In this document: positions 55,120 to 63,897 of the stretch, piece by piece
Position numbering within the stretch: the first letter of the stretch is position 1
How the letters are laid out: each line of letters opens with the position of its first letter
Source: Actinocorallia sp. API 0066
GTDB lineage: Bacteria > Actinomycetota > Actinomycetes > Streptosporangiales > Streptosporangiaceae
Assembly (NCBI RefSeq): GCF_020991275.1
Contig: NZ_JAJLQY010000002.1
Location: forward strand, 248,001 to 312,000
DNA length: 64,000 nt
Direction of reading: 5' to 3'
Translations under genes and position numbers: made by a program
The notes under the pieces: generated by a model
What the model was told of the DNA's origin: nothing
Seen by the model: the letters and a program-made list of their open reading frames with translations, nothing else
Database searches by the model: none

Positions 55120-57492
55120 ATGGCGTTCTACGGGACCGATGGTGTCATGGCCGAAACCATCGGTCCGTTCCGGATCGTCCGGCTCCTGGGCGAGGGCGGC
55201 ATGGGCCGGGTGTTCCTCGGCACGTCGCCCAGCGGCAGGCAGGTCGCGGTCAAGGTGGTCCGGCCGGAACTGGCCTCCGACCCCGGATTCCGGCGGCGGT
55301 TCCGGGCCGAGGTCGAGGCCGCGATGGCCGTCAGCGGCGCGTTCACCACACCCGTCGTCGACGCCGACCCCGAAGGGCCGCTGCCCTGGCTCGCCACCGT
55401 GTACGTGCCGGGCCCCTCACTCCAGAGCCGGATCGAGGACGCCGGGCCGCTCGTCGCGTCCGAGGCGGCGACGCTCGGGGCGCGGCTCGCCGAGGCGCTC
55501 GCCGCGATCCACCGGGCCGGGCTCATCCACCGCGACCTGAAACCGTCCAACATCCTGCTGGCCGACGACGGGCCACGGGTCATCGACTTCGGCATCAGCC
55601 GGGCGTCCGAGGGCACCGTGTTCACCGCGACGGGGAACGTCATCGGCTCGGCCGGGTACATGTCGCCCGAACAGGTCGCCGGACACGAACTGACCCCGGC
55701 CAGCGACGTGTTCGCGCTCGGCGCCGTCATGGTGTTCGCCGTCACCGGAACGCCCGCCTTCGGCACGGGGCCCTTCCAGGTCCTGATGTTCCGCGCCGCC
55801 TACGAACCCCCGAACCTCACCGACGTCCCACCCCGCCTCCTCGACCTCCTCACCGCCTGCCTCGACAAGGACGCGTCCCGCCGCCCGTCCGTCGCCTCCC
55901 TCCCCGAACTCTTCATCAACGGCACACCCCTCCCTTACCCGGCCGATCCCGCGTCCGCCCGACCCCCGGCCACCTTCGCCACGGACGCGTCGGTTCGCCA
56001 CGCGGCCACGCCGCCCACGGCACCACCGCCGCCCGTCGCCGTCACCGGGCCGTCAGGCGCCGCCTTCCCGCAGCCGTCGGCCCCGGCCGCCGCGACCTCA
56101 CAGGAGGACGCGGCGCCGTTCACCGCGCCCGTGGTGCCGCTCCAGCAGCCGCCGGAGTCGGCCGTGGTGCCGCTGCTGCCTCCGGCGCCGCCGCCCGTGC
56201 CGGGGACGGCGCCGGGGCAGGCGCCGCCGGTCTCGCGGCGCGGGGTGCTGCTCGGCGGGGTCGGGCTCGCCGTGACGGCCGTCGCGGGCGGCGCGTGGGC
56301 GGCGTACGCGCGCGACAGGGACACGAGCGGCGAGACGCTGAAGCCGCAGGCCGGTCCTTCGGCGGCCGGGGACGGCCAGCCGGTCTGGACGGCGCGGCTC
56401 AGCGAGGACTACGCGACCCTCCAGTGGACGGGCGACCTCGTGCTCGCCCTGTACAAGGACGTCGAGGCGTTCGACCCGCGTGACGGCAGGCTGGTGTGGA
56501 GCAACGGCGACCACAACGCCTTCTACCCGCCGAAGTACCTGGACGGCAGCGTCTACACCCTGTCGGGCAACGAACTGTCCGCGCTCGACGCCAGGACCGG
56601 CGAGAAGCTGTGGACGACCGGGATCGACGTCGACGTGGAGAGCCCGCAGCCGATCACGTCGTCCGTCGTCATCGCGCGGGGCAAGGACATCCGGGCGCAC
56701 GCGTTCGACGCCAAGACCGGCGACCCGCTCTGGACCCTCGGAACCAAGGCCGACCCGATCTACGTGAACCGCGTCGTCGTGGACGACGTGATGCTCGCCG
56801 ACACCCGCTTCCGCAAGACCGGGAACCGCTACGCGGGCATCGCGTTGAGCAACGGCGACCCGGTTTGGATTCGTTCGGGCAAGCTCCTGGCCTGCCACAC
56901 CGACGGCAAGCGCTTCTACGTCCTGGACGAGGACCTGAAGGCACGCGCCCTGGATCCGCGCACCGGCAAGGAACTGTGGGCGAGCCCCTCCGGCATGCCG
57001 AAGTACCGGGCCAAGGAGAACGAGCCGTCCTACTGGCTGACGATCGAGGCGGGCCTGCTCGTGGCCAGCTCCGGCACCCCGAACCGCCTCGCCGTCTTCG
57101 ACCCCGCCACCGGCCGCCGCCCCTGGTCGGCCAAGACCGTCGCCTCAGCGACGCACCTGCTCTCCGGCACCACCCTCTGCCACGGCAACGGCACCTACCA
57201 CGCCCTGGACCTCACCACGGGCAAGTCCCTCTGGACGACGGAGGTGGCCCCGGTCAGCGAGGCCCATCTCCTCCCCGGCCCCGACACCCTGGCCACGATC
57301 GCCACCGACGCCGGCCTCCAGGCATGGGACGTCACCACCGGCCAGAAAGCCCCCTGGTCCCACCCCGCCACCCCGGACGCCGACTCCTACAAATGGTCCG
57401 CCCTCCGCACCCCCGACCGCCTCATCACCAAGTACGACCGCGACCTCGCCGCCTTCACCGCCCCCGGCACCACCGCCACCACCTACGTCTGA
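55120..57492 (+). CDS. Membrane Ser/Thr protein kinase with PQQ/WD-like propeller ectodomain
   Basis: A 790-residue receptor kinase. Kinase domain 10-265: GEGGMGRVFLG, catalytic Lys45 in VAVKVV, HRDLKPSN with Asp139, DFGISR and the APE-equivalent SPEQ. A Pro-rich linker (~265-370) precedes one membrane helix (~373-395, RRGVLLGGVGLAVTAVAGG) and an extracellular region (~400-790) of PQQ-enzyme-type repeats (LDARTGEKLWTTG, FDAKTGDPLWTLG, LDPRTGKELWASP, FDPATGRRPW, LDLTTGKSLWTTE), a likely ligand-sensing propeller. The RRG before the helix resembles a twin-arginine motif but in this position acts as a stop/anchor. ATG 55120 has TAGGA upstream. Typical of actinomycete STPK sensors; ligand unknown. 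Confidence 0.93.
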   Translation: MAFYGTDGVMAETIGPFRIVRLLGEGGMGRVFLGTSPSGRQVAVKVVRPELASDPGFRRRFRAEVEAAMAVSGAFTTPVVDADPEGPLPWLATVYVPGPSLQSRIEDAGPLVASEAATLGARLAEALAAIHRAGLIHRDLKPSNILLADDGPRVIDFGISRASEGTVFTATGNVIGSAGYMSPEQVAGHELTPASDVFALGAVMVFAVTGTPAFGTGPFQVLMFRAAYEPPNLTDVPPRLLDLLTACLDKDASRRPSVASLPELFINGTPLPYPADPASARPPATFATDASVRHAATPPTAPPPPVAVTGPSGAAFPQPSAPAAATSQEDAAPFTAPVVPLQQPPESAVVPLLPPAPPPVPGTAPGQAPPVSRRGVLLGGVGLAVTAVAGGAWAAYARDRDTSGETLKPQAGPSAAGDGQPVWTARLSEDYATLQWTGDLVLALYKDVEAFDPRDGRLVWSNGDHNAFYPPKYLDGSVYTLSGNELSALDARTGEKLWTTGIDVDVESPQPITSSVVIARGKDIRAHAFDAKTGDPLWTLGTKADPIYVNRVVVDDVMLADTRFRKTGNRYAGIALSNGDPVWIRSGKLLACHTDGKRFYVLDEDLKARALDPRTGKELWASPSGMPKYRAKENEPSYWLTIEAGLLVASSGTPNRLAVFDPATGRRPWSAKTVASATHLLSGTTLCHGNGTYHALDLTTGKSLWTTEVAPVSEAHLLPGPDTLATIATDAGLQAWDVTTGQKAPWSHPATPDADSYKWSALRTPDRLITKYDRDLAAFTAPGTTATTYV

Positions 57493-57569
57493 CCCGATCA
57501 ACGCCCGCACGTGTGACGCTCGCCCTACCATGACCACATGGCATTCATCGAGTGCAGGATGATCCCTCA

Positions 57570-57782
57570 GTGATCGTGCCGACGGACGGGTCCCACATCG
57601 TGTGCCCCACCTGCGACGGGACCCGGGTCGAGACCCAGCCCGTCCGCGTGATGCTGCGCCGCCACCCGGGCCTGCACACGATCGGCACCGATCGCCCGTG
57701 CCGGTCGTGCGAGGCGACCGGCTGGCTCCCCCCACGCCACCCCGTCGACCCCGCACCCGACGAGGACGAGGACGACATGTGA
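57570..57782 (+). CDS. Small CxxC zinc-ribbon-like protein
   Basis: A 70-residue protein with two CxxC knuckles, CPTCDGTR and CRSCEATG, spaced 28 residues apart, and an acidic tail (DEDEDD). The CxxCxGxG-like elements resemble the DnaJ-type zinc finger, so one structural zinc is likely; no enzymatic motif is present. GTG 57570 is preferred, with AGGA at 57556-57559; GTG 57552 is in frame but has no Shine-Dalgarno. It stands between the kinase and the tRNA. Function unknown. Confidence 0.7.
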   Translation: MIVPTDGSHIVCPTCDGTRVETQPVRVMLRRHPGLHTIGTDRPCRSCEATGWLPPRHPVDPAPDEDEDDM

Positions 57783-57894
57783 GGCAGAGGGGGGGAGATC
57801 GGGACTCCCGGTCTCCGTACGGTCTCCCAAGGGGCGCCTGAGGCTGGCGGCGCCAAGATGATCCAGCTCCGCCCCAGGCCCGGGGTGGGGTAGG

Positions 57895-57971
57895 TGGTGC
57901 CTCGGGTGGGAGTCGAACCCACAACACACGGGTTTTGAATCCGTTTCCTCTGCCGATTGGGATACCGAGGC
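57895..57971 (-). tRNA. tRNA with anticodon CAA, class I shape, CCA encoded
   Basis: On the minus strand the sequence folds as a full cloverleaf: acceptor GCCTCGG (5' end at 57971) with CCGAGGC; D arm with G18G19; anticodon stem with loop TTCAAAA and anticodon CAA at 57935-57937; a 5-nt variable loop; T arm GTGGG-TTCGACT-CCCAC; discriminator A and encoded CCA (57895-57897). CAA should read Leu UUG, but bacterial tRNA-Leu normally has a long variable arm, which is missing here. Pair 31-39 is an A-C mismatch. Confidence 0.85.
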
Positions 57972-58070
57972 GTTGTCGTCGCAGGTGGGGCGTTCGGGAC
58001 ATCCGGCGTACCGGGGTCTAGCCGACCTGGGACAGGCACCAGGGTACAGGTTCCCGGTAGTCTCGTGCGC

Positions 58071-58673
58071 GTGAGCGAGAGTGCCAAGCGAGTTGTCATC
58101 GCCGAAGACGAGGCCCTGATCCGGCTCGACCTCAAGGAGATGCTGGAGGAGGACGGCTACCGGGTGGTCGGGGAGGCGGGCGACGGGGAGACCGCCGTGA
58201 AGCTCGCCTCGGAGTTGCGGCCCGACCTGGTGATCCTCGACGTCAAGATGCCCATCCTGGACGGGATCTCGGCGGCCGAGCGGATCGCCGGGGAGCGGCT
58301 GGCGCCCGTCGTCATGCTGACCGCGTTCTCCCAGCGCGAGCTGGTCGAGCGGGCCCGGAGCGCGGGCGCGATGGCCTACCTGGTCAAGCCGTTCACCAAG
58401 GCCGACCTGGTGCCGGCGATCGAGATGGCCGTCTCCCGCTACGACGAGATCCGCCAGCTCGAATCCGAGGTCACGACGCTGAAGGACAGGCTGGAGACCC
58501 GCAAAATCGTGGATCGCGCCAAAGGCCGGTTGCAGACCCAGCACGGCTGGACCGAGCCCGAGGCGTTCCGCTGGATCCAGAAGACTTCCATGGACCGCCG
58601 TCTGACGATGCGGAAGGTCGCGGAAGCCGTTCTGGACAGCGCGACGCAAGATTCACCGGCGGAGGATCAGTAA
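58071..58673 (+). CDS. pdtaR: PdtaR-like ANTAR response regulator
   Basis: A 200-residue RNA-binding response regulator: receiver 1-125 with Asp57 in VILDVKMP, TAFSQRELVERARSAGAMAYLVKPF, then an ANTAR domain (~135-195) with LETRKIVDRAKGRLQTQHGWTEPEAFRWIQKTSMDRR. It is very close to Mycobacterium tuberculosis PdtaR, which is phosphorylated by the PdtaS kinase and binds paired RNA hairpins to block termination. PdtaS is not in the window. GTG 58071 is taken as start (GTG 58065 is possible). The gene lies 100 bp after the tRNA, divergent from it. Confidence 0.95.
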   Translation: MSESAKRVVIAEDEALIRLDLKEMLEEDGYRVVGEAGDGETAVKLASELRPDLVILDVKMPILDGISAAERIAGERLAPVVMLTAFSQRELVERARSAGAMAYLVKPFTKADLVPAIEMAVSRYDEIRQLESEVTTLKDRLETRKIVDRAKGRLQTQHGWTEPEAFRWIQKTSMDRRLTMRKVAEAVLDSATQDSPAEDQ

Positions 58674-58866
58674 TCCGCCACTTTTGCGGTGTTACATGCC
58701 GGTTTCGGATATTTGCCGTTGGTAGCGGACAGGTCACGACTGTGCATCACGACAGTGGGGAACCTGCTCTGGCCTTGGCGTTTTGGTGCGGCGTTCAGTA
58801 CGTTTCCGCCATTCAGTCCCACGGGGGCCGTCGCCTGCGCGCCGGCCCGGTGAAGGAGCCAATGGC

Positions 58867-60039
58867 ATGAAACTTGGAACGTCCGCTCTCCGGCTCATCG
58901 CGATGGCCGGTGTCGCGAGCCTCGCGCTCACCGCTTGTGGTGGAGAGGACTCCGGCGGCGGCGGTGATGTCTCCGAGGTCTCGATCGGTGTTATGGGCGA
59001 CTTCACCGGCGAGAACTCCGGCATCGTCCTGCCGATCAAGAACGCCGTGCAGCTCGCGATCGACAACTACAACGCCACGAGCCCCGAGACCAAGATCGTG
59101 CTCAAGGAGTACGACAGCCAGGCCAAGCCGGAGCAGGCGACCGCGCTCGCGAAGAAGGCCATCAAGGAAGACAAGATCGTCGGTCTTGTCGGCCCGGCGT
59201 TCTCCGGCGAGTCCGCGCAGGTCGGCCCCGTCCTCGAAGAGGCCGGCATCCCCAGCGTCTCGGCGTCGGCCACCAACGCCGCGCTCGCCGAGAACGGCTG
59301 GAAGTACTGGCACCGCGTCATCGCCGACGACGACGTGCAGGGCGCCGGGCTCGGCGCCTTCATCACGACCGGCCTGGCCGCCAAGAAGGTCTTCGTCGTC
59401 GACGACAAGTCGACCTACGGCCAGCCGCTCGGCGCGACCGTCAAGGCGAGCTCGGAGTCCGGTGGCGCGTCCACCCAGACCGACTCGATCGACATCAAGG
59501 CGTCGGACTACTCCTCGACCGTCAACAAGGTCAAGGCGTTCGCCCCCGACGCGATCTTCTTCGCCGGCTACTACGCCCAGGGCGGCAAGCTGCTCAAGCA
59601 GCTCCGCGAGGCCGGCGTCACCGGCAAGTTCCTCTCGGCCGACGGCTCGCTCGACCCGGGCCTGGCCAAGGGCGCGGGCACCAAGAACGCCGACGGCGCG
59701 CTCATCGGCTGCCCCTGCCTGATCGACCCCGAGGGCACCGCGGGCGACGCGAGCAAGACGTTCGCCGAGGCCTACAAGGCGAAGTTCAACGCCTCGACCG
59801 CGATCTACTCCGCTGAGGCGTACGACGCCGCCACGGTGTTCATCAACGCCATCAAGGCCGGCAAGGTGACCCCCGAGGACATCAACACCTGGATCGCGAC
59901 CGCCGACTTCGCCGGCGTGAGCAAGCAGATCAAGTTCCAGGAGAACGGCGAGATCGCCGCGGACGACGTCTACATCTACAAGGTCACCGGCGAGACCCTG
60001 CCGCTGCTGGGCAACGCCAAGACCGTCAAGGACGAGTAG
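58867..60039 (+). CDS. livK: Branched-chain amino-acid ABC transporter, lipoprotein substrate-binding protein
   Basis: A 390-residue type I periplasmic binding protein. Residues 1-21 are a lipoprotein signal with lipobox LTAC and the modified Cys followed by GGEDSGGGG. The body has VSIGVMGDFTGENSG, IVGLVGPAFSGESAQVGPV and YDAATVFINAI typical of LivJ/LivK. It should bind Leu, Ile and Val and deliver them to LivHMGF. ATG 58867 has AAGGAG at 58853-58858. It is the first gene of the liv operon; the 193-bp region upstream (58674-58866) should hold its promoter. A hairpin follows its stop and separates it from livH. Confidence 0.95.
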   Translation: MKLGTSALRLIAMAGVASLALTACGGEDSGGGGDVSEVSIGVMGDFTGENSGIVLPIKNAVQLAIDNYNATSPETKIVLKEYDSQAKPEQATALAKKAIKEDKIVGLVGPAFSGESAQVGPVLEEAGIPSVSASATNAALAENGWKYWHRVIADDDVQGAGLGAFITTGLAAKKVFVVDDKSTYGQPLGATVKASSESGGASTQTDSIDIKASDYSSTVNKVKAFAPDAIFFAGYYAQGGKLLKQLREAGVTGKFLSADGSLDPGLAKGAGTKNADGALIGCPCLIDPEGTAGDASKTFAEAYKAKFNASTAIYSAEAYDAATVFINAIKAGKVTPEDINTWIATADFAGVSKQIKFQENGEIAADDVYIYKVTGETLPLLGNAKTVKDE

Positions 60040-60060
60040 GTCCCCGCACGCATACATGGA

Positions 60061-60095
60061 GGGGCGGGAACACGGTGACCCCGGGTTCCCGCCCC
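60061..60095 (+). terminator. Attenuator hairpin between livK and livH
   Basis: GGGGCGGGAAC (60061-60071) pairs over 11 bp with GTTCCCGCCCC (60085-60095) with a 13-nt loop, followed by TTCTT. It lies 21 bp after the livK stop and just before the livH start. It probably lets more livK than livHMGF mRNA be made, a common device since binding proteins are needed in excess. Confidence 0.75.
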
Positions 60096-60118
60096 TTCTT
60101 CACGAAGGTGTGACTTCC

Positions 60119-61084
60119 TTGCTCGATAACTTCCTGAACCAGTTCTGGCCGTCGACCGTCGACGGCCTGGCTCTCGGTTCGATCTACGCACTCATCGCCC
60201 TGGGCTACACGATGGTGTACGGGGTGCTGCGCCTCATCAACTTCGCGCACTCCGAGATCTTCATGATCGGCACCTTCACCTCCCTCGCGGTGGTCGGCGC
60301 CTTCGGCTTCTCCGAGATCGGCGGCATCGCGCTCGTCGGCGTCGTCCTGCTGCTGGCGCTCGCCGGCGGCCTCGCCTCCGGGGCGAGCGCGGTGGCGCTG
60401 GAGTATTTGGCGTACCGGCCGCTGCGCAAACGCGGGGCGGGACGGCTCGCCGCGCTCATCTCGGCCATCGGCGCCTCGCTGTTCCTCCAGCAGCTCTTCG
60501 CCCGCGTCCTCATCCCGTGGTGGTTCGACGTGCCGCAGGAGAAGGGCGCGCTTCCCGTCCAGGGCCACTTCGTCGTCCGCGAGGACGTCTTCGCCATCGG
60601 CGACTTCGTGGTGCGCAACGACAAACTGATCATCTTCCTCGCGGCCATCCTCATGATGGTCGCGCTCGACCAGTTCGTCACACGTACCAAGCTGGGCCGC
60701 GGCATCCGCGCCACCGCCCAGGACCCCGAGACGTCGGTCCTCATGGGCGTCAACATCGACCGGATCGTCACCGCCACCTTCGCCATCGGCGGGGCCATGG
60801 CGGGCGCGGCGGCGGCGCTGTACTTCATGCGCTTCGAGGAGACGAACTACTTCGTCGGCTTCCTCCTCGGCATCAAGGCGTTCACCGCGGCGGTGCTCGG
60901 CGGCATCGGCAACCTGCGCGGCGCCCTCGTCGGCGGCCTGACGCTCGGCCTGATCGAGATGTACGGGTCGGCGTTCTTCGGCTCGGAGTGGAAGGACGTC
61001 GTGGCGTTCTCGGTCCTGGTCCTCGTCCTCATGTTCCGTCCCACCGGCATCCTCGGTGAGTCCCTTCAGCAGGCACGCGTATGA
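60119..61084 (+). CDS. livH: Branched-chain amino-acid ABC permease LivH
   Basis: A ~321-residue permease with about eight membrane helices. Features: GLALGSIYALIALGYTMVYGVLRLINFAHSE near the N-terminus and GRGIRATAQDPETSVLMGVNIDRI, the cytoplasmic loop that contacts the ATPase. TTG 60119 is chosen as GAAGG (60104-60108) is then 10 nt away; GTG 60110 is in frame but 1 nt from it. Forms the membrane channel with LivM. Its stop overlaps livM (ATGA). Confidence 0.93.
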   Translation: MLDNFLNQFWPSTVDGLALGSIYALIALGYTMVYGVLRLINFAHSEIFMIGTFTSLAVVGAFGFSEIGGIALVGVVLLLALAGGLASGASAVALEYLAYRPLRKRGAGRLAALISAIGASLFLQQLFARVLIPWWFDVPQEKGALPVQGHFVVREDVFAIGDFVVRNDKLIIFLAAILMMVALDQFVTRTKLGRGIRATAQDPETSVLMGVNIDRIVTATFAIGGAMAGAAAALYFMRFEETNYFVGFLLGIKAFTAAVLGGIGNLRGALVGGLTLGLIEMYGSAFFGSEWKDVVAFSVLVLVLMFRPTGILGESLQQARV

Positions 61085-62295
61085 GCACCCTCGAAAAGGC
61101 AAAGCCCGCCGTCAAGGGCAAGCAGCAGCCGCTCCGCAAGGTCACCGACCTGTTCGGCGACGCCTCCGACCGGGCCCGCGACTGGTGGGGGGTGCAGACC
61201 GGCGTCGTCCGCTGGTCGGTCTACCTCGCGCTCATCGTCGCGGCCCTGTTCCTGCCGCACGCGGGCATCGGCTCGTTCATGTCGCCGCACTCGGACTGGC
61301 AGAGCATCCTGTTCTACCCGATCGGCGGGTACATCCTGCTGGCGATCGGCCTCAACGTCGTCGTCGGGCAGGCGGGCCTGCTCGACCTCGGGTACGTCGC
61401 GTTCTTCGCGGTCGGCGGCTACACGATGGCCGTCCTCGGCAAGATCTGGGGCTGGAACTTCTGGGAGATCATCGCCGTCGGCATCGTGCTGGCCGCGCTG
61501 TCGGGCATCCTGCTGGGCGCCCCGACGCTGCGGCTGCGCGGCGACTACCTGGCGATCGTCACGCTCGGCTTCGGCGAGATCATCCGGATCTCCGCGACGA
61601 ACACCGACTCGATCGGCGGTCCGAACGGCATCGCGGGCATCCCGCACCCCCCGAACGTGACCGACTGGGCCGTCCCGGCCAACGGGCTCACCGAGGCGCT
61701 CGACCTGGACGGCCTCAAGCCGTTCACCTACGGCGCCCTGGACACCCGGCCGTACTACTACCTGCTGGTCGGCGCGATCGTCCTGACCATCGTCCTGGCC
61801 AAGCGGCTGGAACACAGCCGGGTCGGCCGCGCCTGGGCCGCGATCCGGGAGGACGAGGACGCGGCCGAGCTGATGGGCGTCCCGACGTTCAAGTTCAAGC
61901 TCGCCTCGTTCGCGATCGGCGCCGCGTTCGGCGGCCTCGCCGGCGTGCTGTACGGCTCGCAGGCGACGTCGATCATCCCCGAGGACTTCCCGTTCATCCT
62001 GTCCGCGACGATCCTCGCCGCGGTCGTGCTGGGCGGTTCCGGCAACATCCCGGGCGTCATGCTCGGCGCGTTCCTCATCGCGTGGATCCCCGAGCGGGTC
62101 CGCGGCGTCGAGGAGTACCGGGTGATGGTGTTCGGCGCCGCGCTGGTGATCATGATGGCGCTGCGGCCGGAGGGCATCCTGCCGTCCCGGCAGCGGAAGG
62201 CCGAGCTGGCCGAGGGCAGCGGCGGCATGGGCGCGATGGGCGCCGAGGTCGGCGGTCCCGGCGGCTCCGACGTGGAGATCGAGGTGAAGAAATGA
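61081..62295 (+). CDS. livM: Branched-chain amino-acid ABC permease LivM
   Basis: A 404-residue permease with about ten membrane helices, preceded by a 40-residue basic cytoplasmic tail. Marks: IGLNVVVGQAGLLDLGYVAFFAVGGYT, LRGDYLAIVTLGFGEIIRI, and the coupling loop GRAWAAIREDEDAAELMGV. It pairs with LivH. A Gly/Met-rich C-terminus (GSGGMGAMGAEVGG) is an addition to the usual core. Start ATG 61081 overlaps livH stop, and its stop overlaps livG, giving tight coupling. Confidence 0.95.
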   Translation: MSTLEKAKPAVKGKQQPLRKVTDLFGDASDRARDWWGVQTGVVRWSVYLALIVAALFLPHAGIGSFMSPHSDWQSILFYPIGGYILLAIGLNVVVGQAGLLDLGYVAFFAVGGYTMAVLGKIWGWNFWEIIAVGIVLAALSGILLGAPTLRLRGDYLAIVTLGFGEIIRISATNTDSIGGPNGIAGIPHPPNVTDWAVPANGLTEALDLDGLKPFTYGALDTRPYYYLLVGAIVLTIVLAKRLEHSRVGRAWAAIREDEDAAELMGVPTFKFKLASFAIGAAFGGLAGVLYGSQATSIIPEDFPFILSATILAAVVLGGSGNIPGVMLGAFLIAWIPERVRGVEEYRVMVFGAALVIMMALRPEGILPSRQRKAELAEGSGGMGAMGAEVGGPGGSDVEIEVKK

Positions 62296-63083
62296 GCGAC
62301 GGCACGCCCGGCACCCCGCTGATCAGCCTGCGTGAGATCGTCATGCGGTTCGGCGGCGTCACCGCGATCAACAAGCTGGAGCTGACCGTCAACACCGGCG
62401 AGATCTTCGCGCTGATCGGGCCGAACGGCGCCGGCAAGACGACGGTGTTCAACGTCGTCACCGGCGTCTACCAGCCGACCGAGGGCCACGTGGAGTTCGA
62501 CGGCGGCGTGTTGACGGGCCGGAAGCGCTACCAGGTCACCAAGGCCGGGGTGGCGCGGACGTTCCAGAACATCCGGCTGTTCCACAACATGACGGCCATC
62601 GAGAACGTCATGGTCGGCGCGGACGCCCACCACAAGACGGGGCTCGCGGGCGCGGGCCTCGGGCTGCCGTGGCACCGCAAGGAGGAGCGGGAGGGCCGTG
62701 CGCGCGCGGCCGAGCTGCTGGAGTTCGTCGGTGTGGCGCAGCGTTCCAGTGAGGCCGCCAAGAACCTCCCGTACGGCGACCAGCGCAGGCTGGAGATCGC
62801 GCGGGCGCTGGCGACCAACCCGAAGCTGTTGCTGCTGGACGAGCCCGCGGCGGGCATGAACCCCGCGGAGAAGATCGCCCTTCAGGACCTCATCCGCAAG
62901 ATCCGGGACACCGGCGTGACCGTGCTGCTCATCGAGCACGACATGCGCCTGGTCATGGGGATCAGCGACCGCGTCGCGGTGCTGGACTTCGGCACCAAGA
63001 TCGCCGAGGGTCTGCCGCGCGCGGTCCAGGACGACCCGAGGGTCATCGAGGCGTATTTGGGAGCCCCCGCCGATGCTTCTTGA
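62292..63083 (+). CDS. livG: Branched-chain amino-acid ABC ATPase LivG
   Basis: A 263-residue ATPase with Walker A GPNGAGKTTVFN, signature LPYGDQRRLEIARAL (LivG form in place of LSGGQ), Walker B LLLLDEPAAGMNP and the switch IEHDMRLVM. The C-terminal LGAPADAS completes the LivG-specific end. It energises LivHM with LivF. ATG 62292 overlaps the livM stop by 4 nt, and its end overlaps livF by 11 nt. Confidence 0.96.
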   Translation: MSDGTPGTPLISLREIVMRFGGVTAINKLELTVNTGEIFALIGPNGAGKTTVFNVVTGVYQPTEGHVEFDGGVLTGRKRYQVTKAGVARTFQNIRLFHNMTAIENVMVGADAHHKTGLAGAGLGLPWHRKEEREGRARAAELLEFVGVAQRSSEAAKNLPYGDQRRLEIARALATNPKLLLLDEPAAGMNPAEKIALQDLIRKIRDTGVTVLLIEHDMRLVMGISDRVAVLDFGTKIAEGLPRAVQDDPRVIEAYLGAPADAS

Positions 63084-63834
63084 GATTCAGGACATCCACG
63101 TCCACTACGGCAAGGTCCAGGCGCTCAAGGGCGTCTCCCTCGAAGTCGACCAGGGTGAGATCGTCACCCTGATCGGCGGCAACGGGGCGGGCAAGACCAC
63201 AACGCTGAAGACCATCTCGGGGCTGCGCAAGCTCACCTCGGGCCGGATCCGCTTCGACGGCGCCGACATCTCCCGGATGCCGGGCCACAAGCGGGTCCTG
63301 GCGGGCCTGGGGCAGGCCCCTGAGGGCCGCGGGGTCTTCCCGGGCATGACGGTCGAGGACAACCTCCTCATGGGCGCCTACACGCGCAGGGGCGGCGGCA
63401 TCGCCAAGGACCTCGCGGACGTCTACGAGCTGTTCGAGCGGCTCGCCCAGCGCAAGTCGCAGATGGGCGGCACCATGTCGGGCGGTGAACAGCAGATGGT
63501 CGCCATCGGCCGCGCCCTCATGGCCAAGCCCAAGGTGCTGCTGCTGGACGAGCCGTCGATGGGCCTCGCGCCCAAGCTGGTGCAGCAGATCTTCTCGATC
63601 ATCGAGGAGATCAACCGGCGGGGCACGACCGTCCTGCTGGTCGAGCAGAACGCGCAGCAGGCATTGAAACTTGCACATCGGGCATACGTGCTGGAAACCG
63701 GACATGTAGTAAAGTCCGCACCCGCAGCCGATCTGCTGGACGACCCCGAGGTGCGTGCCGCGTACCTGGGCGGCGACGTCGCCACCGGCGGCGAGCCCGC
63801 CGCGGACGGGACAGCGGGCAACATCCCGCACTAG
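63073..63834 (+). CDS. livF: Branched-chain amino-acid ABC ATPase LivF
   Basis: A 253-residue ATPase with Walker A GGNGAGKTTTLK, the LivF-specific PEGRGVFPGMTVEDNLLMGAY, signature MSGGEQQMVAIGRAL and Walker B VLLLDEPSMGLAP, ending with VLETGHVV. It makes the heterodimer with LivG. The C-terminal tail (GGDVATGGEPAADGTAG) is an unusual extension. Start ATG 63073 lies inside livG, so translation is coupled. It is followed by a second binding-protein gene. Confidence 0.96.
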   Translation: MLLEIQDIHVHYGKVQALKGVSLEVDQGEIVTLIGGNGAGKTTTLKTISGLRKLTSGRIRFDGADISRMPGHKRVLAGLGQAPEGRGVFPGMTVEDNLLMGAYTRRGGGIAKDLADVYELFERLAQRKSQMGGTMSGGEQQMVAIGRALMAKPKVLLLDEPSMGLAPKLVQQIFSIIEEINRRGTTVLLVEQNAQQALKLAHRAYVLETGHVVKSAPAADLLDDPEVRAAYLGGDVATGGEPAADGTAGNIPH

Positions 63835-63897
63835 CGGTGCCCGCTTCGAACGTTCCAAGAAGGCCAGCGAAAACACATCAAGGGAGATAACGCGCCG

